From: LMUY01 sp964242925
GTDB lineage: Bacteria; Pseudomonadota; Alphaproteobacteria; Acetobacterales; Acetobacteraceae
Length of the DNA: 64,000 nucleotides
Direction: 5' to 3'
Assembly (NCBI GenBank): GCA_964242925.1
Contig: CAXTBW010000002.1
Span: forward strand, 1-64,000
The notes beneath the pieces were generated by a model. The model saw nothing but the letters and a program-made list of their open reading frames with translations. It was not told where the DNA came from and searched no databases. Below are positions 51,332 through 60,824 of the stretch, piece after piece; position 1 is the first letter of the stretch, and each line of letters starts with the position of its first letter. Position numbers and translations under genes: made by a program.

Positions 51332-51430
51332 TCATTGCGAGGCCGCTTGGCCGAAGCAATCCAGGGCCACACACCCGAAACCCCCCGTGTTGCGCTGGAT
51401 CGCCTTATCGTAAAGGACGGCTCGCAATGA
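51332..51430. repeat. Palindromic intergenic repeat, copy A3
   Basis: Perfect 10-base terminal inverted repeats, TCATTGCGAG at 51332-51341 and CTCGCAATGA at 51421-51430, enclose internal partly matching sequence (AAGCAATCCAGG and CTGGATCGCC). It shares its ends with A1 and A2 but differs internally. It lies between the hot-dog and MmgE/PrpD genes. Confidence 0.85.
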
Positions 51431-51459
51431 ACCAAGTATCGCCTAATTAGGAGGATCCC

Positions 51460-52806
51460 ATGTCGCTCACCCGTGACCTTGGCCAGTTCGTCTCCGAGCT
51501 TTCACCGAACCGCGTCCCCGAGGAGGCGGCGCGGATCGCGCGCACTGGGTTTATCGATTGCGTCGGCGTCATGGTCGCGGGGCGCGACGAGGAGCCAACC
51601 CGCTTGCTGCGCGAGACGCTTGCCCCCGCTGGCGGGCCCGCCACGCTGTGCTTCAGCGAAGACAAAGCGAGCGCGCCCGATGCCGCCTGGATCAACGGCG
51701 TGGCCGGGCACGCGCTGGACTACGATGACGTGGCATTGCGCGGACACCCGAGCACCGTGCTGGTCCCCGCCATCCTGGCCGAGGCTGAGGCGCTGGAACT
51801 GAGCGGGCGCGACATGGTGACGGCTTACATTGCCGGCTATGAGACCTGGGCCGAGCTGGTTCAGCGCGACCGCGGCTTCCACCATGGCAAGGGCTGGCAC
51901 CCGACCGGCATCTTCGGCGCGATCGCGGCAGCTGCCGCCTGCGCCTCGCTGCGCCGGCTGGACCCGGCGAGCGCCACGCACGCGATCGCATTGGGCGCCT
52001 CCCAGAGCGCCGGGCTCATGGCGAACTTCGGCACCATGACCAAGCCGTTCCACGCCGGCCGGTCGGCGCATGCCGGGGTGATGGCCGCCCGCCTGGCTGC
52101 TGCAGGCTTCACCGCCTCGCCCGACGCGCTGGAGCATCCACAGGGTTTCCTCGCCGCCGTGTCCCCGGCCGGCGACGTCGACCGCGACAGCCCGGCCACG
52201 GGGCTGAGCGCCGAGTGGCGGATCGTGCGCTCCGGGCTGAGCGTGAAGAAGTATCCCGCCTGCTACTGCACCCACCGCGCTATCGACGGCGCGCTGGAGT
52301 TGGTGCGCGAGCGCGACATCCGCGCGGATGACGTCGAGTCCGTTACGGTCAGCCTAAGCGAGAACTACGCGACCATCCTGCGCAATCATCGTCCGCAGAC
52401 CGGGCTGTCCGCCAAGTTCAGCATCGAGTTTGCGATGGCCAGCGCCATCGTCGCGCGGCGGGTCGGGCTCTCGGAGCTGACCGACGGATTCGTGCAACGG
52501 GCGGACGTGCAGGCGTTGATGGAACGGGTGCGCATCGTGACGAATACGGACTACGACCCGGAGTCGGCTGGCGCCGCGGTGGCGGACCAGGTGACGATCC
52601 GCCTCACCGATGGCGGCGTGCTGGAGGGCGAGCGCGTGCATCGCGCACGCGGCCACGCGGACCGCCCGCTGGCGGAGGCTGACCTGTTCGCCAAGTTCGA
52701 GGACTGTCTGAACGTCGGCCACTCGTCCATCCCGCCCGCCGTGCTGTTCGAGCGTCTGCGCGCGATGGAGCACGCCTCCGCCCGCTCGCTGACCGCCTTG
52801 CACTGA
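51460..52806 (+). CDS. MmgE/PrpD-family protein
   Basis: The 448-residue protein has the MmgE/PrpD pattern: GFIDCVGVMVAGRDEE, INGVAGHALDYDDVALRGHP, GWHPTGIFGAIAAAAACA, TMTKPFHAGRSAHAGVMAA and VKKYPACYCTHRAIDGALEL. Characterised members are 2-methylcitrate dehydratase and cis-aconitate decarboxylase; most others are unassigned. It has its own Shine-Dalgarno (AGGAGG) before 51460 and follows repeat A3. A (de)hydration or decarboxylation step on a dicarboxylate or tricarboxylate fits the CoA-linked neighbourhood. Confidence 0.9.
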   Translation: MSLTRDLGQFVSELSPNRVPEEAARIARTGFIDCVGVMVAGRDEEPTRLLRETLAPAGGPATLCFSEDKASAPDAAWINGVAGHALDYDDVALRGHPSTVLVPAILAEAEALELSGRDMVTAYIAGYETWAELVQRDRGFHHGKGWHPTGIFGAIAAAAACASLRRLDPASATHAIALGASQSAGLMANFGTMTKPFHAGRSAHAGVMAARLAAAGFTASPDALEHPQGFLAAVSPAGDVDRDSPATGLSAEWRIVRSGLSVKKYPACYCTHRAIDGALELVRERDIRADDVESVTVSLSENYATILRNHRPQTGLSAKFSIEFAMASAIVARRVGLSELTDGFVQRADVQALMERVRIVTNTDYDPESAGAAVADQVTIRLTDGGVLEGERVHRARGHADRPLAEADLFAKFEDCLNVGHSSIPPAVLFERLRAMEHASARSLTALH

Positions 52807-52817
52807 CGGCCGCATCT

Positions 52818-52942
52818 TCTCCCTCTCCTGCGGGCGGGAGAGGGACGGGGTGGGGGTGCGAGTGACGCGGCAGCCTAAGCATGTTCCGCGTTTGACTGGC
52901 CCTCACCCCGGCCCTCTCCCGTGAAGAACGTGAGAGGGGGAA
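52818..52942. repeat. Pair of inverted REP-like hairpins
   Basis: The left unit has a stem TCCCTCTCC / GGAGAGGGA at about 52820-52845 followed by ACGGGGTGGGGGT. The right unit (52898-52942) is its approximate reverse: CCCTCACCCCGGCCCTCTCC and a short closing stem. This is a common bacterial REP layout. It lies between the convergent MmgE/PrpD and enoyl-CoA hydratase genes and may end transcription in both directions. Confidence 0.8.
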
Positions 52943-52952
52943 GCAAAGCTGG

Positions 52953-53747
52953 TCAGCGCCCCTTGAACACCGGCTTGCGCTTCTCGCTGAACGACAACAC
53001 GCCCTCCCGGCGATCCTCGGTGGGCACCATCCGATTATACGCCTCGATCTCGAACAGCATGCCGTCCGTCAGGGTCATCGACAGACCGTGGTGCATTGAT
53101 CGCTTGGCCTGACGGATCGAGATGGGCGCGTTGCCGGCGATCGCCACCGCGATCTCCAGCGCGTCGGCCAGCAGGCTCCCCGGCTCGCAAACCCGGTTGA
53201 CCATGCCCCAGCGCTCGGCGTCCTCGGCGGACCACGGCCGGCCGCTCAGCAGCAGCTCCTTGGCGCGGCGCTCGCCCACGGCGCGAGGCAGGGTCTGCGT
53301 GCCGCCGGCGCCCGGCATGATGCCGATCGTCACTTCCGGCAGCGCAAATCGGGCGGTGCGCGCGGCGTAGATGAAGTCGCACGCCAACGCCATCTCGCAG
53401 CCGCCGCCGTAGGCTGCGCCATTCACCGCGGCAATCACGGGAACCGGACAGGCGATCTGCGCCGCCACTTTGCGTTCGAAGATATGGTGCTGCGCCTGCC
53501 ACTCGGCGTCGGTCATCCCGCGCCGCTGCTTCAAATCCCCGCCGGCGCAAAACGCGCGCTCGCCGGCCCCGGTCAGGATCACCGCGCGGCACGTGTCCGG
53601 GTGCGCGGCCAACTCGCCGAACACGTCGAGCATGTCCAGGCCCATCTGCGTCGTCATCGCGTTCATCGCCGCCGGGCGATTCATAATGAGCTGCAGCACG
53701 TCCGGATGCGGGCGCTCCACTAGGATTGTTTCGTAGCTCGCCTGCAT
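52953..53747 (-). CDS. Enoyl-CoA hydratase/isomerase family protein
   Basis: This is a 264-residue crotonase-fold protein. It has AVILTGAGERAFCAGGDLKQ (first oxyanion-hole loop), AAVNGAAYGGGCEMALACDF (second) and LPEVTIGIMPGAGGTQTLPR with the usual Glu. It is divergent from the acyl-CoA synthetase gene, with which it shares a 59-base intergenic region. Confidence 0.93.
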   Translation of the reverse strand: MQASYETILVERPHPDVLQLIMNRPAAMNAMTTQMGLDMLDVFGELAAHPDTCRAVILTGAGERAFCAGGDLKQRRGMTDAEWQAQHHIFERKVAAQIACPVPVIAAVNGAAYGGGCEMALACDFIYAARTARFALPEVTIGIMPGAGGTQTLPRAVGERRAKELLLSGRPWSAEDAERWGMVNRVCEPGSLLADALEIAVAIAGNAPISIRQAKRSMHHGLSMTLTDGMLFEIEAYNRMVPTEDRREGVLSFSEKRKPVFKGR

Positions 53748-53806
53748 GTCACCCTCCGCTCCGTGCGCGCCGCATCATCGCGCCCGCGGCCACGGGAGTC
53801 CACGCC

Positions 53807-55321
53807 ATGTCCTCCGAGACGCTATCCCGCGCCGCCGCCTGCGCCACCGCCGTGCAACGCTTCGGCAGCCGCATCGCCGTGACCGACCGCGAGGGGCAGA
53901 CCACCTACGCCGCGCTGTTCCGCCGCGCCGCTGGCCTGGCGCAACAACTGATCCAGGCTGGCGTGCAACCCGGCAACCCCGTGGCGAGCTTCGTCCGCAA
54001 CGGCATTCCGGCCGTCTGGGCCAGCTACGGCATCAGCCTGTCCGGCGCGGCGGAGGTCGCCTTGAACACGGGCCTGAACGACGCCGACCGGCGGCACTGC
54101 CTGTCGCTGTCCGGCGTCCGGCACGTCGTCGCCGCTCCGCATGATGTCGGTTTGTTCGACGGCCTCGGCCTGCGCGTCCACGACACCGACGCGGTTCCTG
54201 AACGCAAGCTGGCGCCTGCCGAACTGCCCTTGGTCGCCTGGGACGGCTGGGCGCGCATCGGCTTCACCTCCGGCACGACGGGGGCGCCGAAAGGCATCGT
54301 CACGAGCCAGCGCGGCCGGTGGATGGGCAACCTGCTGCAGCGCGCCACCATGCCGCACCGGCCCGGCCCGCACAGCCGGCTGCTGCTGATGACGCCGTTC
54401 TCCCACGGCGCCAGCCTGCTGACGCACGCCATGCTCGAGGTCGGCGGCTCCGTCCTTCTGCTCGACGGCGTCGACCCGGTGTTCGTCATCGCCGCCATCC
54501 AGCGCGCCGAGGTGGACGAGATGTTCGCGCCGCCGACCGTGCTGGCGAAGATCGTCGCCGCGGCGGAGGGCATGACGCTGCCCGGCCTGCGCACGATCTA
54601 CTGCGGCACCGCCGTGCTGTCGCCGCGGCTCTATGCGCGGGCGCGCGCCATCTTTGGGCCGGTTATCCGCATCACCTACGGCAAGACCGAGATCGTGAAC
54701 CCAATCACCGTGCTGGAGGCGGCGGAGACGGATGCCTGGTACGAGGAAGGCGGTCCGCACGCCGACGCCTGCGTCGGTTGGCCCGCCGCCGGGGTGGATG
54801 TGGTGATCGATGCAGAGCCGGGCGCGGTCGGGGAGGTTCGCCTCCGAGGTCACCAGATGATGGCGGGCACGCTGCGGGCGGATGGCTACGAGGCGCTGCC
54901 GCCGGGCGCGTTCCACGACACCGGGGACCTCGGTTACTTCGACCCGCACGGCCGGCTGCACCTGGTCGGCCGCGCCGCGGACGTCATCAAGACGGGCGGG
55001 TACAAGGTGGCGCCGGAGGAAGTCGAGCGCGTGCTGGCCGCCGCCCTAGGGCAGGGCGAGGTGGCGGCATTCGGCGTCGCGTCCGAATACTGGGGCGAGG
55101 TGATCGTGGCGGTGGCGGAGAATCCCGGCCCTGGCTGGGAGGCCGCGCTACGGGAAGCCGCCGCCGGAATGACCGCCTACAAGCGGCCGCGCGCATTCCT
55201 GGCGCTAGAGGAACTGCCTCGGAACGCGATGCTGAAGATCAGCCGCAAGGCGGTGCGGGAGCGGATCATGGCGACACACCGGCTGATCGACGGTCCGAGG
55301 CCTCTGCTGGAGGAAGCCTAG
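53807..55321 (+). CDS. AMP-forming acyl-CoA synthetase
   Basis: The 504-residue protein has the ANL-family motifs: P-loop FTSGTTGAPKGIV, IRITYGKTEIVNP, DTGDLGYFD, DVIKTGGYKVAPEEVE and the C-terminal catalytic Lys in AMLKISRKAV. The third motif reads YGKTE rather than YGxTE with a small residue. The ATG at 53807 is chosen; the frame is open upstream to 53726 but that part overlaps the divergent gene. It would activate a carboxylic acid for the CoA pathway nearby. Confidence 0.93.
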   Translation: MSSETLSRAAACATAVQRFGSRIAVTDREGQTTYAALFRRAAGLAQQLIQAGVQPGNPVASFVRNGIPAVWASYGISLSGAAEVALNTGLNDADRRHCLSLSGVRHVVAAPHDVGLFDGLGLRVHDTDAVPERKLAPAELPLVAWDGWARIGFTSGTTGAPKGIVTSQRGRWMGNLLQRATMPHRPGPHSRLLLMTPFSHGASLLTHAMLEVGGSVLLLDGVDPVFVIAAIQRAEVDEMFAPPTVLAKIVAAAEGMTLPGLRTIYCGTAVLSPRLYARARAIFGPVIRITYGKTEIVNPITVLEAAETDAWYEEGGPHADACVGWPAAGVDVVIDAEPGAVGEVRLRGHQMMAGTLRADGYEALPPGAFHDTGDLGYFDPHGRLHLVGRAADVIKTGGYKVAPEEVERVLAAALGQGEVAAFGVASEYWGEVIVAVAENPGPGWEAALREAAAGMTAYKRPRAFLALEELPRNAMLKISRKAVRERIMATHRLIDGPRPLLEEA

Positions 55322-55424
55322 CGTCGCGACCGCCTATACGTGTCGTCCACATCGGCTGCGCAACGTCTTGAGGGCCGCTGACGACTCGATGCAAATTCCA
55401 TCGCGGTATCGATACAGAGTAACC

Positions 55425-55832
55425 ATGCGCACTTTGACGAGCCTGGGGTTTATCGCGGCGTGGAGCGTGCTTGGCGGGGTGGCGATGTCGCCCGCGAACG
55501 CGCAACCGATGCCGGGTCAGTGCGTCGATCTGCGCGGGACTTGGGCCAGCAACAGTGATTTCACGATCGGTCTGCAACAGGCCGGCTGCGACGTGCAGTC
55601 CACATTCACGCAGGCGCAGGGATACGATCACTCGATCCAAGGCCAATGCGCCGGCAATCAGTGCACCTGGAGCGTGTCGCGGCACGACCTGTCGAACGAC
55701 TGCCAGACTGTTCTCTACGAGGTGGCGACGATGCTTGATTCCAACCATTTCCGGACGGTCGTGAACGGGTCCGATGGCCGGTGCGAACTGCCGAGCAACT
55801 ATTCGGAGACGCGGATCTACCGCCGCATCTGA
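55425..55832 (+). CDS. Small secreted cysteine-rich protein of unknown function
   Basis: The 135-residue protein has a signal peptide (LTSLGFIAAWSVLGGVAMS with cleavage near ANAQ). The mature part has about six Cys residues in QCVDL, GCDVQ, QCAGNQCTW, DCQTV and RCELP, and a strand-rich composition with LRGTWASN at the start, so disulfides are likely. The ATG at 55425 gives a clean signal peptide; an upstream ATG at 55368 is less likely. I do not recognise the family. Confidence 0.7.
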   Translation: MRTLTSLGFIAAWSVLGGVAMSPANAQPMPGQCVDLRGTWASNSDFTIGLQQAGCDVQSTFTQAQGYDHSIQGQCAGNQCTWSVSRHDLSNDCQTVLYEVATMLDSNHFRTVVNGSDGRCELPSNYSETRIYRRI

Positions 55833-55851
55833 CCCGTCATCTGGGTCGATC

Positions 55852-56253
55852 TCAGCCATAGCGGCCGCCGACCCGGGCGCGGAAGCCGAGCAGCGGCAGG
55901 ACGTTGAACCCCACCCCGGCTGGAAGCATCCAAAGCGGGCTGATCCACCGGGTCCATAGGTCGTCCACCATCGCCGTGCCGGCCGGGTCGCTCGGGTCGT
56001 AGACGACCGGGAGTTGCGTCCCGGGCGGCCTGGAAACGATCGAGAAGCTGGGCGGGAACTCGATCGCGGCGCCGGAGGCCGTCGTGAAGCCGATCCGCCA
56101 GTGCGACCCGGTGGGGAGCATCACGCCGGTCGCGCGCGCGCCATGCGCCAGCAATGCCTGGACCGAATACACCCGCCAGCCCGTGAAGCAGAGCAGGCCG
56201 ACGCCGACGATCATCAACAGGATCGTCGGCGCGTCGCGTGGCAACCTACGCAT
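55852..56253 (-). CDS. DUF3592-type membrane protein
   Basis: The 133-residue protein has membrane segments at both ends (TILLMIVGVGLLCFTGWRVY and ISPLWMLPAGVGFNVLPLLG). A small extracytoplasmic domain between them has GVMLPTGSHWRIGF and LPVVYDPSDPAGTAMVDD, the pattern of DUF3592 proteins. Its start overlaps the end of the DUF72 gene upstream, so both are probably cotranscribed. Function is unknown. Confidence 0.75.
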   Translation of the reverse strand: MRRLPRDAPTILLMIVGVGLLCFTGWRVYSVQALLAHGARATGVMLPTGSHWRIGFTTASGAAIEFPPSFSIVSRPPGTQLPVVYDPSDPAGTAMVDDLWTRWISPLWMLPAGVGFNVLPLLGFRARVGGRYG

Positions 56254-57052
56254 CCGCCGTCAGCCGCAGGAACGCCTGGGCGGCATCGGGCGCGCGCACC
56301 TTGTCGCCGCTGATGAAGAACACGAAGCACGCGCGCGGTGCGGCATCGGCCGGCGGCTCGGTGCTTGGCAGGTCGTCCACCGGCTGGCCCGCGGTCCAAC
56401 GCCGCACCCGCGCGGCCCAGGCGGCGAGCGCGTCGGCCGCGTAGCCGTCAGGCTCCGCCTCCGCGTTGCGCTGCAGCCGGGCGTAGACGAACGGCGCGGT
56501 GAGGTCGCCGCGCAGCGACTGCTTGTCGGAGTCGATAATCGCCGCCGCGACCCCATGGCGACGCAGCATCGCCACCCATTCGGGATTGACGAAGCTCTCG
56601 TGCCGCGCTTCGACCACGTGGCGCAGCGTCATGCCGCGATGTGTGGCCGGCAGCAGCGCCAGGAAGGTCTCGAACGCGGCCGGGTCAAACTGGCGGAACG
56701 GCGGGAACTGCCACAGGATGGGGCCGAGCCGGTCGCCCAACTCCACCAGGCCGGAGTCCAGGAAGCGCGCGATCGACGGCTCGGATTCGGCCAGCGCCGT
56801 CCGGTGCGTGGTAACCCGCGGCGCCTTCAGCGCGAAGACGAAGCCGTCCGGCGTCTCCGCCCGCCACTTGGCGAAGCTGGCCGGGGTCTGCGTGCGATAG
56901 AAGGTGCCGTTGATCTCGATGGCGGTCAGTTTGCCGGCGGCGTAGGCCAGTTCCTTGGCGTGCGTCAGGCCCGGCGGGTAGAAGCGCCCGCGCCACGGGG
57001 CGAAGGTCCAGCCGCCGATCCCGACGTGAACGCTCATTGCGTCAGCGGTCAT
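56246..57052 (-). CDS. DUF72-family protein
   Basis: This is a 268-residue TIM-barrel-like protein of the DUF72/YecE family: VGIGGWTFAPWRGRFYPPG, IEINGTFYRTQTPASFAKW, GFVFALKAPRVTTH and LGPILWQFPPFRQFD. Function is unknown for the family. A Met at residue 6 could be the start. It overlaps prfB by four bases, so it may be cotranscribed from the prfB side. Confidence 0.92.
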   Translation of the reverse strand: MTADAMSVHVGIGGWTFAPWRGRFYPPGLTHAKELAYAAGKLTAIEINGTFYRTQTPASFAKWRAETPDGFVFALKAPRVTTHRTALAESEPSIARFLDSGLVELGDRLGPILWQFPPFRQFDPAAFETFLALLPATHRGMTLRHVVEARHESFVNPEWVAMLRRHGVAAAIIDSDKQSLRGDLTAPFVYARLQRNAEAEPDGYAADALAAWAARVRRWTAGQPVDDLPSTEPPADAAPRACFVFFISGDKVRAPDAAQAFLRLTADA

Positions 57053-58180
57053 TGCGCTTGCGCGCTCGCCTCGCTGCGTGTGCCGCCGACGCGAGCGGCC
57101 AGGGCGGCGGCCATGAAGTCGTCCAGCGCGCCGTCCAGCACCGCGGCGGGGTTGGTCTTCTCCACCCCCGTGCGCAGATCCTTCACCATCTGGTAAGGCG
57201 CCAGCACGTAGGATCGGATCTGGTGGCCCCAGCCGATATCCGTCTTTGCCGCCTCCGTCGCCGCACTCGCCTCCTCCCGCTTGCGCAGTTCCGCCTCATA
57301 CAGCCGGGCGCGCAGCATCTCCATCGCAGTCGCCCGGTTGCGGTGCTGCGAGCGGTCGGTCTGGCATGCGACCACGATCCCGGACGGGATGTGCGTGATG
57401 CGGATGGCCGACTCCGTCTTGTTGATGTGCTGCCCGCCGGCGCCGGATGCGCGGTAGGTGTCGATCCGCAGGTCGGACGGGTCCACCTCCACCTGAATTG
57501 CGTCGTCGATGACCGGGTAGACGTAGACCGAGGCGAACGAGGTTTGCCGCCGCGCCGCGCTGTCGAACGGGGATATCCGAACCAGCCGGTGCACGCCGCC
57601 CTCGGTCTTCAGCCAACCGTAGGCGTTGGGTCCCGTGACCTGGAATGTGGCTGACTTGATGCCGGCCTGCTCGCCCTCGCTCTCCTCCAGCATCTGCACC
57701 TTGTAGCCGCGCGCCTCGGCCCAGCGGGTGTACATGCGCGCCAGCATCTCGGCCCAGTCCTGCGCCTCCGTGCCGCCGGCGCCGCTGTTCACCTCGATGA
57801 AAGCGTCCCGCCCGTCCGCCTCGCCGGACAGCAGGCTCTCGATCTCCCGCCGTTTCGCCTCGATCGCAGACCGGCGCAGCGCGGCGATGCCCTCGCTCAC
57901 CAGACCGTTGTCGCCGTCGGCCTCGGCAAGTCCGATCAGCTCCAGCGTGTCCGCCACCTCCAGTTCGAGCGCCTGAACCCCCTCCACCTGGCCCGCCAGC
58001 AACGTGCGTTCGCGCATCAGCGCCTGCGCGGCGGTTGCGTCGGTCCAGAGGTCGGGGTCCTCCGCGCGGTGGTTCAGCTCCGCAAGGCGTTCCGTGGCGA
58101 CATCCCAGTCAAAGATGCCTCCGGAGCAGGGCGACGGATTGCTTGATCTGTTCGTTGAGAGCGTCGGATTCAGTGGACAT
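57049..58180 (-). CDS. prfB: Peptide chain release factor 2, with programmed +1 frameshift
   Basis: RF2 ends translation at UGA and UAA. The first reading frame starts at ATG 58180 and gives 23 codons (MSTESDALNEQIKQSVALL, then RRHL) up to an in-frame TGA at 58111-58109. After skipping one T, the second frame (GAC at 58110 onwards) runs to 57049, for 376 residues in total. The long frame contains the catalytic GASGAGGQHINKTESAIRI-type region (SGAGGQHINKTESA), HRLVRISPFDSAARRQTSFA, and a tripeptide-anticodon region preceding it. Calling the gene from the Met at 58017 would lose about 54 residues. It lies downstream of PBP1A, as in other alphaproteobacteria. Confidence 0.96.
58106..58127 (-). 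promoter_or_regulatory. prfB +1 programmed frameshift site
   Basis: The coding strand reads CGG AGG CAT CTT TGA C. The slippery CTT (58114-58112) is followed by the poorly recognised TGA C stop, with an internal Shine-Dalgarno-like GGAGG three bases upstream of CTT. This is the classical autoregulatory RF2 site: low RF2 allows a slip into the main frame. Confidence 0.95.
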
Positions 58181-58250
58181 GGAAGCCTTTTAGGCTGCCC
58201 GCGCGATGAATGCGACTACTGCGTCCGGCGTTGTGGTCGGCGGACGCGCC

Positions 58251-60782
58251 CTAATACAGCCCGCCGACGCCGCTATCCACACCCGTTCCCGTTCCGCCGG
58301 TGCTCGCCGTCACGCCGGAGTCGCCGCTGGCTGGCGCGTCGCCGCCGCCGATCGTGGGTCCGCTCTGCCCGGGAACCTGGCCTACCTTGAAGGCATCCGT
58401 AACGTTGCCGGTCCAGGTCGCCATCGTGAGGCCCTCAGGTGCGTGGAACGGCAGGTTGGGCCGGTCCCTCAGCGCCACCGCCATGAAGTCGTGCCAAATC
58501 GGCGCGACTACCGTGCCGCCCGTCTCGCCGTTGCCCAACGTGGACGGCGTGTCGAACCCCATCCACACCGCGGTCACCAAGTCGGGCGTGAAACCCACGA
58601 ACCACGCGTCCACGAAGTCCTGCGTCGTGCCCGTCTTGCCGGCGATCCCGAGCCGGCCAAGCCCCTTGCCCGCCTCGTAGCCGCTGCCGTGCGCCACCAC
58701 GCCCTGCATCATCGTCACCGTCTGGAACACGCTCTGCGGGTCGGCCAGCTGCTTGCGGTTGTCGGTCAGCCGGGGCGGCTGCCGCTGGTCGCCGCAACCC
58801 TCGCAGCTGTAGCCCGGCGCCCGCCAGATCACGTGGCCGTCGCGGTCCTGCACCGAGTCGATCACCGACGGCACGACCTCCCGCCCGTTCTGATCCAGCG
58901 ACGCGTACGCGCCGGCCTGGCGGAGCACCGTCGTGTCCACGGCGCCGAGCGCGTTGGGCAAGAAGCGGCTCATCTGGTCCACCACGTGGAACGCGATCGC
59001 GTTGGCCGCCACCGCGTCCATGCCGACCTTCTGCGCCAGCCGCACCGTCACCAAATTCAGCGACTTCTCCAGCGCCTGGTGGATCGAGATCGGGCCGGAG
59101 AAACCGCCGCCATAGTTGCCGGGCCGCCAGACGCCGGCCGATCCCTGATCCAGCTCGAACGGTCCGTCCAGCACCCGCTGGCTCGGCGACAGGCCCGCCT
59201 GCATCGCGGCCAGGTACACCATTGGCTTGAAAGAACTGCCCGGCTGCCGCTGCGCCTGGGTCGCGCGGTTGAACTGGCTGCTCTCGAAGTTCCACCCGCC
59301 GGACATGGCCAGCACGCGCCCGGTGATCGGGTCCACCGTCACCAACGCGCCCTGAACCACAGGCACCTGGCGCAGCATGGCGCGCTCCGGCTTGCCCGGC
59401 GCGGCGGCGCTCGCCTCCAGCATCACCACGTCGCCCACCTGCACCACGTCGGCCATCTTGCGCGGGCTGCCACCGATCGCGCCGTTATGGTTCGGCCGGG
59501 CCCAGGCGGTCTCGGACAGCGGCATGGGCGCCGTGTGGCCGGCGCCGGCGCCGTCGGTCCAGGCCATCCGCGCCTCCGCCCCGGTCACCTCCAACGCCAC
59601 CCCCAGATGCCAGTCGGCCAGCATACCCGGCGGCCGCGGCAAGGCGGCGAGCGAGCGAGCCCAGCCGGTGCGGACCGTGGCCGGGTCGAGCCGCGCCACC
59701 GGGCCGCGCCAGCCGCCATGGCTGCGGTCGTACGCCATCATGCCCTTGCGCAGCACCTGGTCGGCCAACGCCTGCAACGTGGGGTCGAAGCTGGTGCGCA
59801 CCACCAGGCCGCCCTGGGTGGTCGCATCGGCGCCGAAGCGGTCCACCATCTGGCGGCGCACCTCCTCGCCGAACCATTCCGAGCCGGCGGCGATCTCGGG
59901 CCGGTGGAACTGCCCGGTCACCACGGGCCCCGTCTTGGCGGCGGCGGCTTGGTCGGCGCCGATCACCTTGTCGTCCACCATCCGGTCCAGCACCCAGTCG
60001 CGCCGCGTGCGAGCGGCATCGGGGAAGCGGAACGGGTTGTAGTTGTTCGGCGCCTTGGGCAGCGAGGCGAGGAACGCCGCCTCGGGCAGGGTCAGCTGGT
60101 CCAGCGACTTGTTGAAGTAGGACTGCGCCGCAGCCGCGACCCCGTAGGATTGCAGGCCGAAATAAATCTCGTTCAGATACAGCTCGAGGATGCGCTCCTT
60201 CGACAGCGTCGCCTCGATGCGGATGGCGAGCACCGCTTCCTTCACCTTGCGGTCCAGGCTGCGCTCGTTGCTGCCCAGCAGCATGTTCCGCGCGACCTGC
60301 TGCGTGATGGTGGAGGCGCCGATCGGCCGCCGTCCCTTGCCGAGCTGCACCAGGTCGGTGAATGCGGCGCGCGCGATGGCGCCGGGGTCGACGCCCTTGT
60401 GGGTCCAGAAGTTCTGGTCCTCGGCCGACACGAAGGCCTGTTTCACCATGTCGGGGATGGCGGTGAACGGGATGAAGATCCGGCGTTCCTTGGCCAGCTC
60501 GGCAATCAATTGGTCGTCGCCGGCGTAGATGCGGCTCATCACCGGCGGCTGATAGCGCAGCAGGCCGTCCACCGTCGGCAGCTCGGCCGTGATCCGTTCA
60601 TACTCGTGATAGGCGACCGCGCCGCCGATGATGGCGGTCACCGTGGCGAGCGTCAGCCCGAAGCCGGCGATGCGGCCGATCCAGCGCAGGGGGGAACGAC
60701 GGCGCGCCACGGTGCGGGCCGGCGTGCGTCTCGGCGTCGGATCCTCTGGCAGCATGCGCTCGCGCGGCGTGGTGTCATTCAT
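58251..60782 (-). CDS. mrcA: Bifunctional penicillin-binding protein 1A
   Basis: This 843-residue protein polymerises and crosslinks peptidoglycan. It has a cytoplasmic basic start, one membrane span at about residues 35-58, and a GT51 transglycosylase domain (SAEDQNFWTHKGVD with catalytic Glu121, GASTITQQVARNML, YLNEIYFG). The transpeptidase domain has the Ser-x-x-Lys of GSSFKPMVY, the SxN of EKSLNLVT and the KTGTTQ motif. A Gly/Thr/Ser-rich tail ends the protein. It lies between the amidase and prfB genes. Confidence 0.95.
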   Translation of the reverse strand: MNDTTPRERMLPEDPTPRRTPARTVARRRSPLRWIGRIAGFGLTLATVTAIIGGAVAYHEYERITAELPTVDGLLRYQPPVMSRIYAGDDQLIAELAKERRIFIPFTAIPDMVKQAFVSAEDQNFWTHKGVDPGAIARAAFTDLVQLGKGRRPIGASTITQQVARNMLLGSNERSLDRKVKEAVLAIRIEATLSKERILELYLNEIYFGLQSYGVAAAAQSYFNKSLDQLTLPEAAFLASLPKAPNNYNPFRFPDAARTRRDWVLDRMVDDKVIGADQAAAAKTGPVVTGQFHRPEIAAGSEWFGEEVRRQMVDRFGADATTQGGLVVRTSFDPTLQALADQVLRKGMMAYDRSHGGWRGPVARLDPATVRTGWARSLAALPRPPGMLADWHLGVALEVTGAEARMAWTDGAGAGHTAPMPLSETAWARPNHNGAIGGSPRKMADVVQVGDVVMLEASAAAPGKPERAMLRQVPVVQGALVTVDPITGRVLAMSGGWNFESSQFNRATQAQRQPGSSFKPMVYLAAMQAGLSPSQRVLDGPFELDQGSAGVWRPGNYGGGFSGPISIHQALEKSLNLVTVRLAQKVGMDAVAANAIAFHVVDQMSRFLPNALGAVDTTVLRQAGAYASLDQNGREVVPSVIDSVQDRDGHVIWRAPGYSCEGCGDQRQPPRLTDNRKQLADPQSVFQTVTMMQGVVAHGSGYEAGKGLGRLGIAGKTGTTQDFVDAWFVGFTPDLVTAVWMGFDTPSTLGNGETGGTVVAPIWHDFMAVALRDRPNLPFHAPEGLTMATWTGNVTDAFKVGQVPGQSGPTIGGGDAPASGDSGVTASTGGTGTGVDSGVGGLY

Positions 60783-60824
60783 GTTCGGCAGCCCATCCTC
60801 CGGGTAGCGCCCGTCTTTGCGCGC

